Assembly (NCBI RefSeq): GCF_025370775.1
Contig: NZ_JAMXEX010000020.1
Coordinates: 1 to 45,511, forward strand
Direction of reading: 5' to 3'
Length of the DNA: 45,511 bases
Origin: Ancylothrix sp. D3o
GTDB taxonomy: Bacteria > Cyanobacteriota > Cyanobacteriia > Cyanobacteriales > Oscillatoriaceae
Shown here piece after piece: positions 22,326-31,249 of this stretch. Every line of letters starts with the position of its first letter. The stretch's first letter is position 1. Position numbers and translations under genes: made by a program. The notes under the pieces were generated by a model that saw only the letters and a program-made list of their open reading frames with translations, ran no database searches and was not told the origin of the DNA.

Positions 22326-24089
22326 ATGGCACGTTCTCGGCTACAAAAACTCATCGACTATATGCGTCCCCACTGGCGACAAGCTTCTTTAGGCGTGGGA
22401 GCATTATTTGTTGTTAATGCAGTGGGGGTTTATATTCCGCTGTTGATTCGCAACAGCGTTGATAAATTGAAACAAGTGTTAGAAACACCGGCCAGCAACA
22501 GCATTCAACCAATTTTACCCTACATTTTTCTAGTTTTATTACTGGCAAGCATTATGTGGGCAATTCGCGTCGCATCGCGGATGTTATTATTTGGGGTAGG
22601 CCGGCAGGTTGAATTTGATTTAAAGCAAAGTATCTTTCAACATCTGCTCAAATTAGAACCCGCCTATTTTGCCAACACCAGCACCGGCGACCTTATCAAC
22701 CGCGCCACATCAGATGTTGATAATATCCGCCGTTTGTTAGGGTTTGCAGTATTAAGTTTAGCCAATACTGTTTTCGCTTATGGCTTAACTTTGCCCGTGA
22801 TGTTAACCATCAATATCCGCTTGACTTTATTGGCAATTGCTGTTTATCCAATCATGCTTTTATTAGTGCAACTGTTTGCCAATAAATTGCGAAATCAACA
22901 GCAGAGAGTACAGGAAGAACTTTCAGGTTTAAGCGAGTTAATACAAGAAGACATGAGCGGTATAGGTCTCATTAAAATATACGCTCAAGAAGAAAATGAG
23001 CGCCGCGCCTTCCGAGAGAATAATGAGCGCTTATTTCGAGCCAATTTAAGCCTAGCAAGAACCCGGACACTGTTATTTCCCATTTTGGCCGGTTTAGCCA
23101 GTTTAAGTTTGCTAATTTTGCTGGCATTTGGTGCCGGTGCCATTGCTGCACAAGAAATTAGCGTCGGCGATTTTATAGCCCTCATTTTATATGTTGAGCG
23201 CCTCGTATTTCCCACCGCTTTATTAGGCTTTACAATCACCGCCTATCAGCGAGGAGAAGTCAGCATAGATCGCATCGAAGCCATATTAACTGTAGAGCCA
23301 AAAATTACCGATCCAAAACAGCCAATTTCCTTACCCGTGCCGGTGCGCGGCAAAATCGAAGCGCGCGATTTAACTTATTCTTATCCAGGCTCAAAAGTTG
23401 AGGCATTATCTCATATCAATTTTACCATAGAACCAGGAGAAACCGTTGCCATAGTCGGCCCGATTGGTTCAGGAAAATCAACTTTAGCCAATGCTTTACC
23501 CCACTTGTTAGAAATATCACCTGGCCAGTTATTTTTGGATAATTGCGATATCACCAAATTGCGCTTAGAAGACTTACGAAAAGCAATTTCTTATGTGCCG
23601 CAAGACAGTTTTTTATTCAGCGCTACCATCAAAAATAATATCCGCTATGGCAATCCCCTCGCCGAAAAAAACCAAGTAGAAAATGCAGCCAAAGAAGCCC
23701 AAATTCACCCAGAAATTTTGAACTTTCCCCAACAGTATGAAACCGTTGTGGGAGAAAGAGGAATTACACTTTCTGGCGGACAAAGACAGCGTACAGCTTT
23801 ATCGCGTGCATTATTAATGGAAGTGCCGGTTTTGATTTTGGATGATGCGCTTTCGAGTGTTGATAACCAAACAGCCACCCAAATTTTAAATAACTTATCT
23901 GCCGGCACTCAGAAAAAAACCGTGATTTTTATTTCCCATCAAATGTCTGCAACCGCACTCGCAGATCGCATTTTTGTCATGGATAAAGGGCAAATTGTCG
24001 AAACCGGCACCCATGCAGAATTAATCGCCAATGACGGTTTATATCGTTCCCTCTGGGATCAGCAAAAACTAGAGGAACTATTACGTTAG
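22326..24089 (+). CDS. ABC exporter half-transporter (MsbA-like)
   Basis: A 587-residue fused permease-ATPase. Residues 15-310 are a six-helix type I exporter domain, with YFANTSTGDLINRATSDVDN in the first coupling region. Residues about 340-587 are the nucleotide-binding domain: GPIGSGKST at about 378-386, YVPQDSFLF Q-loop, LSGGQRQR at about 482, LILDDALSSVD Walker B and ISHQ switch His. The signature and Walker motifs are intact. It should act as a homodimer or with a partner in exporting a lipid or small molecule. The Walker A Ile in place of the more common Glu/Thr is not disabling. The substrate is unknown. Confidence 0.92.
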   Translation: MARSRLQKLIDYMRPHWRQASLGVGALFVVNAVGVYIPLLIRNSVDKLKQVLETPASNSIQPILPYIFLVLLLASIMWAIRVASRMLLFGVGRQVEFDLKQSIFQHLLKLEPAYFANTSTGDLINRATSDVDNIRRLLGFAVLSLANTVFAYGLTLPVMLTINIRLTLLAIAVYPIMLLLVQLFANKLRNQQQRVQEELSGLSELIQEDMSGIGLIKIYAQEENERRAFRENNERLFRANLSLARTRTLLFPILAGLASLSLLILLAFGAGAIAAQEISVGDFIALILYVERLVFPTALLGFTITAYQRGEVSIDRIEAILTVEPKITDPKQPISLPVPVRGKIEARDLTYSYPGSKVEALSHINFTIEPGETVAIVGPIGSGKSTLANALPHLLEISPGQLFLDNCDITKLRLEDLRKAISYVPQDSFLFSATIKNNIRYGNPLAEKNQVENAAKEAQIHPEILNFPQQYETVVGERGITLSGGQRQRTALSRALLMEVPVLILDDALSSVDNQTATQILNNLSAGTQKKTVIFISHQMSATALADRIFVMDKGQIVETGTHAELIANDGLYRSLWDQQKLEELLR

Positions 24090-24128
24090 TTTCCACCAAT
24101 TAAAACCAGTTGTTAGACAACTAATAAA

Positions 24129-24152
24129 AACCCCCAAAAGGGGTTATTTTTT
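24129..24152 (+). terminator. Intrinsic terminator after the ABC exporter
   Basis: AACCCC with GGGGTT around a short CAAAA loop, followed by ATTTTTTTG, 40 bases past the stop. Confidence 0.72.
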
Positions 24153-24213
24153 TGTTGACAATTGAGGCAGATTTGCGCTAAATTTAGATAAGGGGAAGTA
24201 GGGAGATTTAGAG

Positions 24214-24732
24214 ATGACGCAAGAATTAACAGATTTAAGAAACAGCATACTTGAGGGAAGATATGAAGATGCTCTTTTCATTGTCGATGAATTGGAATCA
24301 ATGAGTAAAGAAGATAAAATTAATAAAATTAAATCCTATTTGGTTAGAATCATGGTTCATTTAATAAAAAACCAGATAGAACAGCGTCTAAATAATTCTT
24401 GGTCGGCATCGATTACCGATTCTATCGCAGAGATAAAAACCACCAATTTAAAAGATAATAAAACCTCCTATTATATTAAAGAGGGAGATTGGGGAATCTT
24501 ACTAGAAGAGGCGATGGGGAGAGCCATTCGGCTTGCTGCTGTAGAAGTGCAAGGCGGAAAATTAAGACCGGCTCAACTTTCAGCTATGATAGATAGAAAA
24601 CAACTTATCCAAACCGCTGAAAACTTGCTAAATTTAACTTATGAACATTCCGGTGAAACACTTTTAGATATCGTTGATACCTATTTAGTTCAACTACCAG
24701 GCGGCGAAAATTGGCAATTGGGGAGAGATTAG
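24214..24732 (+). CDS. DUF29 family protein, copy 1
   Basis: A 172-residue helical, charged protein in the DUF29 style, starting MTQELTDLRNSILEGRYEDA, then a VDELESMSKEDKI helix, a SYLVRIMVHLIKNQIEQRL segment and a C-terminal LLNLTYEHSGETLLDI region. It is a close paralogue of the next gene: about the first 45 residues differ at only a few positions. One base separates its TAG from the next ATG. DUF29 is abundant in cyanobacteria and of unknown role. GGGAGA at about 24200-24205 is a plausible ribosome binding site. Confidence 0.8.
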   Translation: MTQELTDLRNSILEGRYEDALFIVDELESMSKEDKINKIKSYLVRIMVHLIKNQIEQRLNNSWSASITDSIAEIKTTNLKDNKTSYYIKEGDWGILLEEAMGRAIRLAAVEVQGGKLRPAQLSAMIDRKQLIQTAENLLNLTYEHSGETLLDIVDTYLVQLPGGENWQLGRD

Positions 24733-24733
24733 A

Positions 24734-25249
24734 ATGACTCAAGAATTAAGGAATTTAAGAAACAGCATCCTTGAAGGAAGATATGACGATGCTCTCTCCA
24801 TCGTCGATGAATTAGAATCGATGAGTAAAGAAGATAAAATTAATAACATCCAATCCTATGTAATTCGCATTTTAATTCATCTCATCAAAATTCATATTGA
24901 ACAGCGATTAACAAATTCTGGTAGAGCATTAATTTCCCAATCAGTCAACCGCATTAAACGTCTCAATCTTAAAGACAGTAAAAACTCTTACTATCTTAAG
25001 CCTGGTGAATGGGAAAAAATGCTAAAAAACTCGATAGAAGAATCCATAGATTTAGCCTCCGTAGAAGTGCTGGACGGAACACTAAAACCCGAAAGAATTT
25101 CCGAACTAATAGACAAAAATCAAATTCTTGAAACTGCTCAACAATTCCTATATTTAACCTATGAATGTTCAGGCAACGAATTAACTCAGATTATCCGTCA
25201 CAAACTGGCTCAACTATCTAGCGTAAAAAAATGGCAACATCGAGATTAA
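24734..25249 (+). CDS. DUF29 family protein, copy 2
   Basis: A 171-residue paralogue of the previous gene (MTQELRNLRNSILEGRYDDA). The N-terminal 45 residues are almost identical, while the C-terminal two-thirds have diverged, indicating tandem duplication with unequal drift or gene conversion at the 5' end. It overlaps the glutaminase gene by 19 bases, so the three genes form one coupled operon. No catalytic motif is visible. Confidence 0.8.
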   Translation: MTQELRNLRNSILEGRYDDALSIVDELESMSKEDKINNIQSYVIRILIHLIKIHIEQRLTNSGRALISQSVNRIKRLNLKDSKNSYYLKPGEWEKMLKNSIEESIDLASVEVLDGTLKPERISELIDKNQILETAQQFLYLTYECSGNELTQIIRHKLAQLSSVKKWQHRD

Positions 25250-26142
25250 ATCTTGCCGGTTTACCAAAACTCGAAACCTGGATTAGCACCGCTCAAAATC
25301 ACGCCAAATCTGGCACTCTCCCCTCCTACATCCCCCCACTTGCCCAAGTCGATAAAGCAGCCTTTGCGCTCTGCCTAGAAGCCATTGACGGCGAAAAAAT
25401 AACGCATGGTGACACGAGTTTAACTTTCCCGTTAATGAGCGTCATAAAGCCATTTTTACTGCTTTATTGTCTTGCCGAATTTAAAGAAAAAACCGTATTT
25501 AAAATCGTTGGCACAGAATACTCAGATCAACCATTTAATTCTTTCGCCCAATTGCAACAAGACGGCGGAAAACCACGCAACCCTATGATCAATAGTGGGG
25601 CAATTGCCTTATCATCCTTACTTCCGGGGAAAGATGGTTTTTCTTGTTGTCAAACTCTCCAAAATTGGCTGAATCACCATGCAAACTGCCGACTTTTTTT
25701 AGATGAAAAATTGTTATACTCGGTTAATTCTACCCCAAATCCCCGCAATCAAGTTATCGCCGCCGAATTAGAAAAAGCCGGTTATATTCAAAACGCGGAA
25801 ATTGCCCTCGATACCTACAATCACATCTGCTGCTTAGCGGGAAACATTGCTGATCTAACCCAGTTAGGGATGTTGCTGGTAAAGCCGATTTTTTCCCCCT
25901 ATAGTCGGATGGTAAAAGCTATTATGTTAACCTGCGGTTTATATCAAGCTTCTAGCCGGTTTGCGGTGGGTGTTGGAGTGCCGGTGAAATCGGGAGTAAG
26001 CGGCGTAATTTTAGCCGTAATTCCGGGGGAAGGCGTTATCGCTTGTTATAGTCCGCCGTTGGATGCTGAGGGAAATTCTCTGGTCGGTTTGTTTCTGGTT
26101 GAACAAATAGTTAAAAGCTTCAATTTGAGTGTTTTCGAGTAA
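25231..26142 (+). CDS. glsA: Glutaminase (serine beta-lactamase-like fold)
   Basis: It hydrolyses glutamine to glutamate and ammonia. The catalytic S-x-x-K is in FPLMSVIKPF (S70, K73), and the Asn-containing NPMINSGAIALSSL and the GVPVKSGVSGVILAVIPG segments are conserved. At 303 residues it is of normal length. The family's usual QSISK is changed to LMSVIK, keeping Ser and Lys. Its ATG lies inside the 3' end of the second DUF29 gene, so translation is probably coupled. It may serve nitrogen balance or acid tolerance. Confidence 0.9.
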   Translation: MATSRLNLAGLPKLETWISTAQNHAKSGTLPSYIPPLAQVDKAAFALCLEAIDGEKITHGDTSLTFPLMSVIKPFLLLYCLAEFKEKTVFKIVGTEYSDQPFNSFAQLQQDGGKPRNPMINSGAIALSSLLPGKDGFSCCQTLQNWLNHHANCRLFLDEKLLYSVNSTPNPRNQVIAAELEKAGYIQNAEIALDTYNHICCLAGNIADLTQLGMLLVKPIFSPYSRMVKAIMLTCGLYQASSRFAVGVGVPVKSGVSGVILAVIPGEGVIACYSPPLDAEGNSLVGLFLVEQIVKSFNLSVFE

Positions 26143-26215
26143 CTTTAAATCAGCCAAATTATATTGATATCAATACCATCCTCGCTACCCGTTAAAACCT
26201 GTAGCTACATGAAAA

Positions 26216-26247
26216 AACCCCCGCTCGACGTTCGCACTTGGGGGGTT
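26216..26247 (+). terminator. Hairpin after the glutaminase operon
   Basis: AACCCCC (26216-26222) pairs with GGGGGTT (ending 26247), with an 18-base interior. It follows the operon and faces the convergent DUF3120 gene; the T-run is weak. Confidence 0.5.
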
Positions 26248-26296
26248 ATTCAAAGCTTAAAAATAATTAAGGCAGAGGTCAAATTAACCTAAAATA

Positions 26297-27025
26297 TTAA
26301 GCATGACTGGCAGCAATCCAAAATAAACTATCTACCAAAATTGTACTTAAAACTGCACCGCCAAAAGCCCACCAATAAAGTTGTTTTGAACGCAAGGGAA
26401 CAATACCGGCTACTAGAAGAATAATCAGTAAAACTGCGGCGCTACTGACTCCGAAAGGAGTTCGCACTTGGGCTGTAGCATTTTGCAAAATAGGCAAAGC
26501 AAGTGCAGGATCAACTTGCATAATATGACGCCAGTGAGGAATCAAACCGGCTAAGTAAAAATATAAATCGGTAATAGCTGTGCCAAAAAGCGAACCGAGA
26601 TAAAACCAACTTCCGACTAACAATTGGCGGCGATACAAACACCACAAAGCAATCGGCAGACAAAGGGCTTCTACTGGTAAATGCACTGTCGGTTCCCAGC
26701 GTAACCAGCCCCAATATATGGAACCGCACAACCAAGAGCCGGTGAAACCCAGCAGTAAATCACCCCAGACGTGGGTTTTGGGGCGCGATAACAGCGTCCA
26801 GCCCAACCCTACCCAACCGGCAGTTAACAGCAAGCTGAGAGTCGGAAACGCTCGGACGAGGGGGGCTTGGAAAAACACCGGCACTGAGACGAGAAAAACA
26901 GCGGCTGCAAAGATTTTCCAAGATTCGCTTAATATAACTTTACCCGGCACAACAGCGGAAAAAGGGCTGTCAGTCTTGGCTGGTAGCGGGTTTGAGGGGT
27001 AAGAGGGCAGAGTTTGGTTTAACAA
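26297..27025 (-). CDS. DUF3120 membrane protein
   Basis: A 242-residue protein with about six membrane helices and a 35-residue Pro/Ser-rich head. The segments VPVFFQAPLVRAFP, GSIYWGWLRWEPTVHLPVE, WFYLGSLFGTAITDLYFY and the C-terminal AVLSTILVDSLFW are those of the cyanobacterial DUF3120 family, whose function is unknown. Start is TTG 27025; no ATG is available before the first helix. It diverges from uppP. Confidence 0.85.
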   Translation of the reverse strand: MLNQTLPSYPSNPLPAKTDSPFSAVVPGKVILSESWKIFAAAVFLVSVPVFFQAPLVRAFPTLSLLLTAGWVGLGWTLLSRPKTHVWGDLLLGFTGSWLCGSIYWGWLRWEPTVHLPVEALCLPIALWCLYRRQLLVGSWFYLGSLFGTAITDLYFYLAGLIPHWRHIMQVDPALALPILQNATAQVRTPFGVSSAAVLLIILLVAGIVPLRSKQLYWWAFGGAVLSTILVDSLFWIAASHA

Positions 27026-27201
27026 GGTTTCTTTAATTTTCTTTACTTAACTTAATGTAATGTAAGATATCACAAAAATATCCCCCTAGGGGGCATTTCT
27101 CTTAAATAAATTTTAGCCCATATCATCAAACTCTACAAATCAGCTAGTATCGTTGCTGGCAAGTGGTCTTTTTTTTGGCAACTACAAAGGAGTCGCTGGG
27201 T

Positions 27202-28155
27202 ATGAGTTTATTACGCGCTAAGTTTTTGATGTGGTTGGCTGGCGGGGTGTTGTTGAGTGTGCCGGTGAAGTTGCTGGCGCAAACACCGGTGCCGGTGGGG
27301 GGGGATACCGGTTCTCCTAATATTGATGTTTTCGAGGCGCTGCTTTTGGGCATTGTCCAAGGGTTGACGGAGTTTTTGCCGATCAGCAGTACGGCGCATT
27401 TAAAAGTTGTGCCGGTTGTTTTTGGTTGGGGTGATCCAGGGGTGGCTTATACCGCTGTTATTCAATTAGGCAGTATTGCAGCCGTTTTATGGTATTTCTG
27501 GAAGGATATAACCAATGTTGTCAGCGGTTCTATTCAGGCTATTCTGCGCCGAGAATATGATAGCCACGAGTTTCAAATAGGCTTGGGTATTGTGTTAGGA
27601 AGTGTTCCTATTATTATTGGTGGGCTTTTAATTAAAATATTGATTCCTGATTTTGATAATTCTCCTTTACGCAGTTTGGCAGCGATTGCTTGTGCTTCCA
27701 TTTTTATGTCTTTACTTTTGGCAGTTGCCGAGAAAGTAGGCAAACGCAAACGCGATTACAATCAACTGGTTTTAAAAGATGGTATTTTAATGGGTTTGGC
27801 ACAAGCGATAGCTTTAATTCCTGGCTGTTCTCGTTCGGGTTCAACACTGACAGCAGGATTGTTTTTAGGGTTAGAAAGGGCGGCGGCGGCGCGGTTTTCA
27901 TTTTTGTTAGGAATTCCGGCAATTACCTTAGCCGGTTTGGTAGAAATGAAGGATGCAATTAAGCAAATTCCAGCGGTGGGCCCGCTTCCTTTAATTGTGG
28001 GGATTGTTTCGGCGGGCGTGGTTTCTTATGCTTGTATTGCTTGGTTATTAAAGTTTCTCCAAACTCAAAATACTTGGCTTTTTGTTTGGTATAGATTGCT
28101 TTTTGGTGTGGTGATTTTGGGGGCAATTTTGACGGGAATTTTGCCCAATAGTTAA
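27202..28155 (+). CDS. uppP: Undecaprenyl-diphosphatase
   Basis: It recycles undecaprenyl diphosphate for peptidoglycan and polysaccharide carriers. Motif one is GIVQGLTEFLPISSTAH at about 50-66 and motif two is ALIPGCSRSGST near the centre. From ATG 27202 the protein has 317 residues with eight or so helices, preceded by an AAGGAG. The frame opens at 27163 but lacks a site there. Residues 1-40 look like a cleavable or extra hydrophobic segment (WLAGGVLLSVPVKLLAQ), a cyanobacterial trait. Confidence 0.93.
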   Translation: MSLLRAKFLMWLAGGVLLSVPVKLLAQTPVPVGGDTGSPNIDVFEALLLGIVQGLTEFLPISSTAHLKVVPVVFGWGDPGVAYTAVIQLGSIAAVLWYFWKDITNVVSGSIQAILRREYDSHEFQIGLGIVLGSVPIIIGGLLIKILIPDFDNSPLRSLAAIACASIFMSLLLAVAEKVGKRKRDYNQLVLKDGILMGLAQAIALIPGCSRSGSTLTAGLFLGLERAAAARFSFLLGIPAITLAGLVEMKDAIKQIPAVGPLPLIVGIVSAGVVSYACIAWLLKFLQTQNTWLFVWYRLLFGVVILGAILTGILPNS

Positions 28156-28266
28156 CTACCCAGCTTTTGAAAAAATCCGCTCAAAAACAAAGCGCTCGCC
28201 TTGTGGGCTTTTAATGTTTACAAGCGGCGCTCAAACGTTGTAAAATAAAAAGAAACACGAAAAAAG

Positions 28267-28428
28267 ATGGATATTGAACGGTGGACAGATGAACGATTAG
28301 ACCGGCTGGCAGATGCGGTGAGCCAAGTTTTGATTGCGCCTCAGCAAAAAAGTCTCGAAAGTTTTAATCAAACTGTAGTCTATCTTGCTGCTGGTTTTGC
28401 TTCTACAAATGCAGGGGGGAAGGTGTAA
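28267..28428 (+). CDS. Short cyanobacterial WTDERLDRLA-type protein
   Basis: A 53-residue ORF starting MDIERWTDERLDRLADAV. This beginning is common in cyanobacterial coiled-coil and membrane-associated small proteins. The usual long coiled coil is missing. It may be a shortened copy. A weak AAAAAGA lies before the ATG. Confidence 0.5.
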   Translation: MDIERWTDERLDRLADAVSQVLIAPQQKSLESFNQTVVYLAAGFASTNAGGKV

Positions 28429-28509
28429 AAAGACATGATTGTTTTTGGATTAAGAAGGTAAGTATAAATAATTTTTGATGTCTTTTGCAACAATTAATTT
28501 TAAAAGAAA

Positions 28510-29844
28510 ATGAGTGAATCTACAGTGAAACCGGCCTTAATTACAAAAGTTATTCCTGATTCAATTGCCGCTGAAATTGGCTTTGAGCCTGGGGATAAAA
28601 TTGTGGCGATTAATGGTGAGCGTCCGCGAGATTTGATTGATTATAATTTTTTGTGTGCGGATGAGTTTTTAGAGTTGGAGGTGTTGGATGCGAAGGGGAA
28701 AACGCATAAGTTAGAACTTGAAAAAGATTATGATGAGGATTTGGGTTTAGAGTTTGAGTCGGCTTTGTTTGATGGGTTGATGCAGTGTAATAATCGTTGT
28801 CCGTTTTGTTTTATTGATCAGCAGCCTCCTGGGAAGCGAGAAACGCTTTATTTACGGGATGATGATTATCGATTGAGTTTTCTTTATGGGTCTTATTTAA
28901 CTTTAACAAATTTAACACAAAAGGAATGGTTTAGAATTGAGATGATGCGGCTTTCTCCGCTTTATGTTTCTGTTCATGCAACAGAGGCTGAGGTGAGAAT
29001 TCGTTTGCTAAAAAATGAGCGTGCTGGGAAGATTTTGGAACAGTTAAAATGGTTTCAGGAACGGCGTTTACAAATTCATGCTCAGGTGGTGGTTTGTCCG
29101 GGGATTAATGATGGTGTACATTTGGAAAGAACGCTGAGAGATTTGGCGAGTTTTCATAAGGGAAAGGTGCCGGCGGTGGCGTCGGTGGCGGTTGTGCCGG
29201 TGGGGTTGACAAAATTTAGGCCGGTGGAGGATGAGTTGGTGCCGGTGACTCCTGAAAAGGCGCGGGAAGTTATTACTCAAGTGCAGAATTTACAGAAAGA
29301 ATTACGGGGGAAAAAGAAGGGTAATTGTATTTGGTTGGCTGATGAATGGTTTTTGATTGCTGGGGAAGATTTACCACCGGCTTCTTTTTATGAGGATTAC
29401 CCGCAAATTGGTAATGGTGTGGGTTCTATTCGTCAGTTTTTAAGTCAGTTTGAGGAGGCTTTTGAGCGGTTGCGGGTGCCGGTTGTTTCGCCTCCTCGTC
29501 GGTTAATTTGGGTGGTTGGTAATGCTGTGGAGAAGGCGTTTTTGCCGGTTGTTGAAAAGTTGAATTCAGTTGAGGGTTTGCAGGTGGAAATGGTGGCGAT
29601 TAATAGTGATTATTGGGGGCAAAAGATTACGGTGACTGGGTTGTTGACGGGTGAGGATTTGTTGCGGAATTTAGAGGGGAGAAATTTGGGGGATGGAATT
29701 TTGTTACCTTCGGTTATGTTGAAGGCTGGGGATAGTTTGTTTTTGGATGATTTACGGGTTGATGATGTGGCGGAAAAGTTGGGGGTTAAAATTAGGCCTG
29801 TTTCTGGTGTTGAGGGTTTGATTGAGGGGTGTTTGGAGTGGTAG
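28510..29844 (+). CDS. TIGR03279 family radical SAM protein (PDZ/DUF512)
   Basis: A 444-residue protein. Residues 1-70 are a PDZ-like domain (ITKVIPDSIAAEIGFEPGDKIVAING split by turns). The cluster motif CNNRCPFC at 93-100 follows the CX3CX2C rule for a SAM-binding 4Fe-4S cluster, then FIDQQPPGKRETLYLRDDDYR. The C-terminal DUF512 region begins at about 190-210 (VVCPGINDG). The family occurs widely in oxygenic phototrophs and some Firmicutes, and its substrate is unknown. AAAAGAAA before ATG 28510 is a weak site. Confidence 0.92.
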   Translation: MSESTVKPALITKVIPDSIAAEIGFEPGDKIVAINGERPRDLIDYNFLCADEFLELEVLDAKGKTHKLELEKDYDEDLGLEFESALFDGLMQCNNRCPFCFIDQQPPGKRETLYLRDDDYRLSFLYGSYLTLTNLTQKEWFRIEMMRLSPLYVSVHATEAEVRIRLLKNERAGKILEQLKWFQERRLQIHAQVVVCPGINDGVHLERTLRDLASFHKGKVPAVASVAVVPVGLTKFRPVEDELVPVTPEKAREVITQVQNLQKELRGKKKGNCIWLADEWFLIAGEDLPPASFYEDYPQIGNGVGSIRQFLSQFEEAFERLRVPVVSPPRRLIWVVGNAVEKAFLPVVEKLNSVEGLQVEMVAINSDYWGQKITVTGLLTGEDLLRNLEGRNLGDGILLPSVMLKAGDSLFLDDLRVDDVAEKLGVKIRPVSGVEGLIEGCLEW

Positions 29845-29865
29845 GGGGTGCCGGTTGATATTGGT

Positions 29866-29949
29866 GTGTAGATTTGTCGCCGGTTAAAACCGGCGGATGG
29901 TGCATGAAGAAAGCCCCTTCGGGGTTAAGATATATTTTCGATAAAAACC
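29866..29949 (+). repeat. Palindromic repeat family, copy A
   Basis: Layout: TTGTCGCCGGTTAAAACCGG palindrome, a 15-base spacer, an AGCCCCTTCGGGGTT hairpin, then ATATTTTCGATAAAAACC. It lies between the radical SAM gene and the first MazF module. Near-identical ends are seen in copy B. Confidence 0.75.
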
Positions 29950-30025
29950 TCCGCCAATATTTTTCTAAATCCTCGTTTTGCTAACAACCCAACCTACAGA
30001 TAGGTTATAATCAACTCATCACATT

Positions 30026-30253
30026 TTGGGCAAAAAAATGATGAATTCATCTTCTGAATACAACGAGTTTCTGCTGGTGGAAAAAATCCGCCGTTTACCG
30101 CCCGAAAAAATTATAGAAGTTGAAGATTTTGTCGATTTTTTGTTAGAGAGAAAAGAAGAAATCTGGCTAAATCGCGCAGCGGCAAAATTGTCTGAAAATT
30201 CTTTTGCTGAAATCTGGGATAACCCGGAGGATGCTGAGTATGACCGGCTATAA
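30026..30253 (+). CDS. Antitoxin of MazF/PemK module 1 (DUF2281-like)
   Basis: A 75-residue acidic protein. A helical LVEKIRRLPPEKIIEVEDF followed by VDFLLERKEE matches DUF2281-type antitoxins. The C-terminus (FAEIWDNPEDAEYDRL) is the usual toxin-binding tail. It overlaps the toxin gene by 14 bases. No AbrB or HTH domain is visible. Start may be either of the first two ATGs at 30026-30040. Confidence 0.78.
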   Translation: MGKKMMNSSSEYNEFLLVEKIRRLPPEKIIEVEDFVDFLLERKEEIWLNRAAAKLSENSFAEIWDNPEDAEYDRL

Positions 30254-30584
30254 TTTTGGAGATGTTGTTTTGGTTCCTTTCCCTTTTACTGATCAAACAA
30301 CGACGAAACAACGTCCGGCAGTTGTTATTAGTTCTGATATTTACAATAATCAAGGGTTCAATGATATAATTATTATTGCCATCACCAGTCAATTTAGCGG
30401 AATGCCGAAAGTAGGAGAGGGAATACTGAAAAATTGGCAAGCTGCGGGTTTAATAAAGCCTTCTATGATTAAGCCGGTGGTGGTAACTTTAGAAAAAAGT
30501 CTTGTTATTAGAAAGCTTGGACAACTTGTGGAGGAAGATTTACAAATTCTGCGGGATGTTTTAGCTGCAATTATTGGGTTTTGA
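30240..30584 (+). CDS. MazF/PemK-type endoribonuclease toxin, module 1
   Basis: From ATG 30240 (MTGYNFGDVVLVPFPFTDQT) it has 114 residues of the PemK/MazF fold: the GDVVLVPFPFTDQ strand, RPAVVIS with the catalytic-site Arg, and AITSQ. The frame extends upstream to 30204, but a GGAGG at 30226-30230 points to 30240. MazF toxins cleave mRNA at short sequences. The start lies inside the antitoxin gene. Confidence 0.88.
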   Translation: MTGYNFGDVVLVPFPFTDQTTTKQRPAVVISSDIYNNQGFNDIIIIAITSQFSGMPKVGEGILKNWQAAGLIKPSMIKPVVVTLEKSLVIRKLGQLVEEDLQILRDVLAAIIGF

Positions 30585-30596
30585 AGATTTGCCGAT

Positions 30597-30673
30597 ATTT
30601 GTCGCCGGTTAAAACCGGCGCCTACACAATAAAAAACCCCTCCGGGGTTAAGCAATATTCTCGATAAAAACCG
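30597..30673 (+). repeat. Palindromic repeat family, copy B
   Basis: TTGTCGCCGGTTAAAACCGG, then ACCCCTCCGGGGTTAAG and TATTCTCGATAAAAACCGG. It sits between the two convergent MazF modules and can act as a terminator for both. Confidence 0.75.
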
Positions 30674-30693
30674 GCTGTATTTTAACCTGCGTT

Positions 30694-31047
30694 TTAAGGA
30701 ATATCTAAGGACTTTTTAAGCGCTTCTTTTATTTCGCCTATAAGTTGTGGTGAGAGATTTCCTAATTGCTTCATAAAAACTGATTGATTAACAGTGGCAA
30801 TTTTATCTCCTCTGATTAAAGATGTTTTTTTGAGGCCGGTTGCTAGAAAGTTTGGATGATCTTCGGGAATTAATACCCATGTTTCTCGTAACTCCACTGT
30901 CGGTATTTTTGAGAAAATTCCTAAAATTATCAATTCTTCTCGATGAACTGCAATAACAAGTGCCGGTCTAACTTTTGTGGATGTTAGATCACTAAAGGGA
31001 AATCTCACCAGCCAAATTTCACCATATTTAGGTTTATTCAAGTTCAT
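30694..31047 (-). CDS. MazF/PemK-type endoribonuclease toxin, module 2
   Basis: 117 residues with GEIWLVRFPFSDLT, VRPALVIA, FSKIPTVELRETWVLIPE and DKIATVNQ, the successive strands of the MazF fold. It differs strongly from the module 1 toxin, so the two are not recent duplicates. Its start overlaps the antitoxin gene by 14 bases, the same arrangement as module 1. Confidence 0.87.
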   Translation of the reverse strand: MNLNKPKYGEIWLVRFPFSDLTSTKVRPALVIAVHREELIILGIFSKIPTVELRETWVLIPEDHPNFLATGLKKTSLIRGDKIATVNQSVFMKQLGNLSPQLIGEIKEALKKSLDIP

Positions 31048-31249
31048 AAATATCTTCTTCCGGATCGTTCCATTCTTTAAATCCTGTTTCTGCTAACTGC
31101 ATCATCGCAATACTTTCTATTTGTTCTTCCAATTCTGATAACAGCTTTTCTTGTTCTTTTAAAGGCAGTTGAAATATCAGTGCTTTGATTTCTTCTACGC
31201 TAGGAGGTTTCATGGCGGAGATAACCGGGTTTTTATTATGTTTATTCAT
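31034..31249 (-). CDS. Antitoxin of MazF module 2
   Basis: A 71-residue protein: a helical IKALIFQLPLKEQEKLLSELE centre and a C-terminal FKEWNDPEEDIYELE that resembles the tail of the module 1 antitoxin (IWDNPEDAEYDRL). This suggests that both antitoxins bind their toxin through the same acidic Trp-Asn-Asp-Pro-Glu segment. The likely start is MKPPSVEEIK at 31213, given a GGAG-like GGAGATAA upstream. The longer frame is reported because the choice is unclear. Confidence 0.75.
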   Translation of the reverse strand: MNKHNKNPVISAMKPPSVEEIKALIFQLPLKEQEKLLSELEEQIESIAMMQLAETGFKEWNDPEEDIYELE

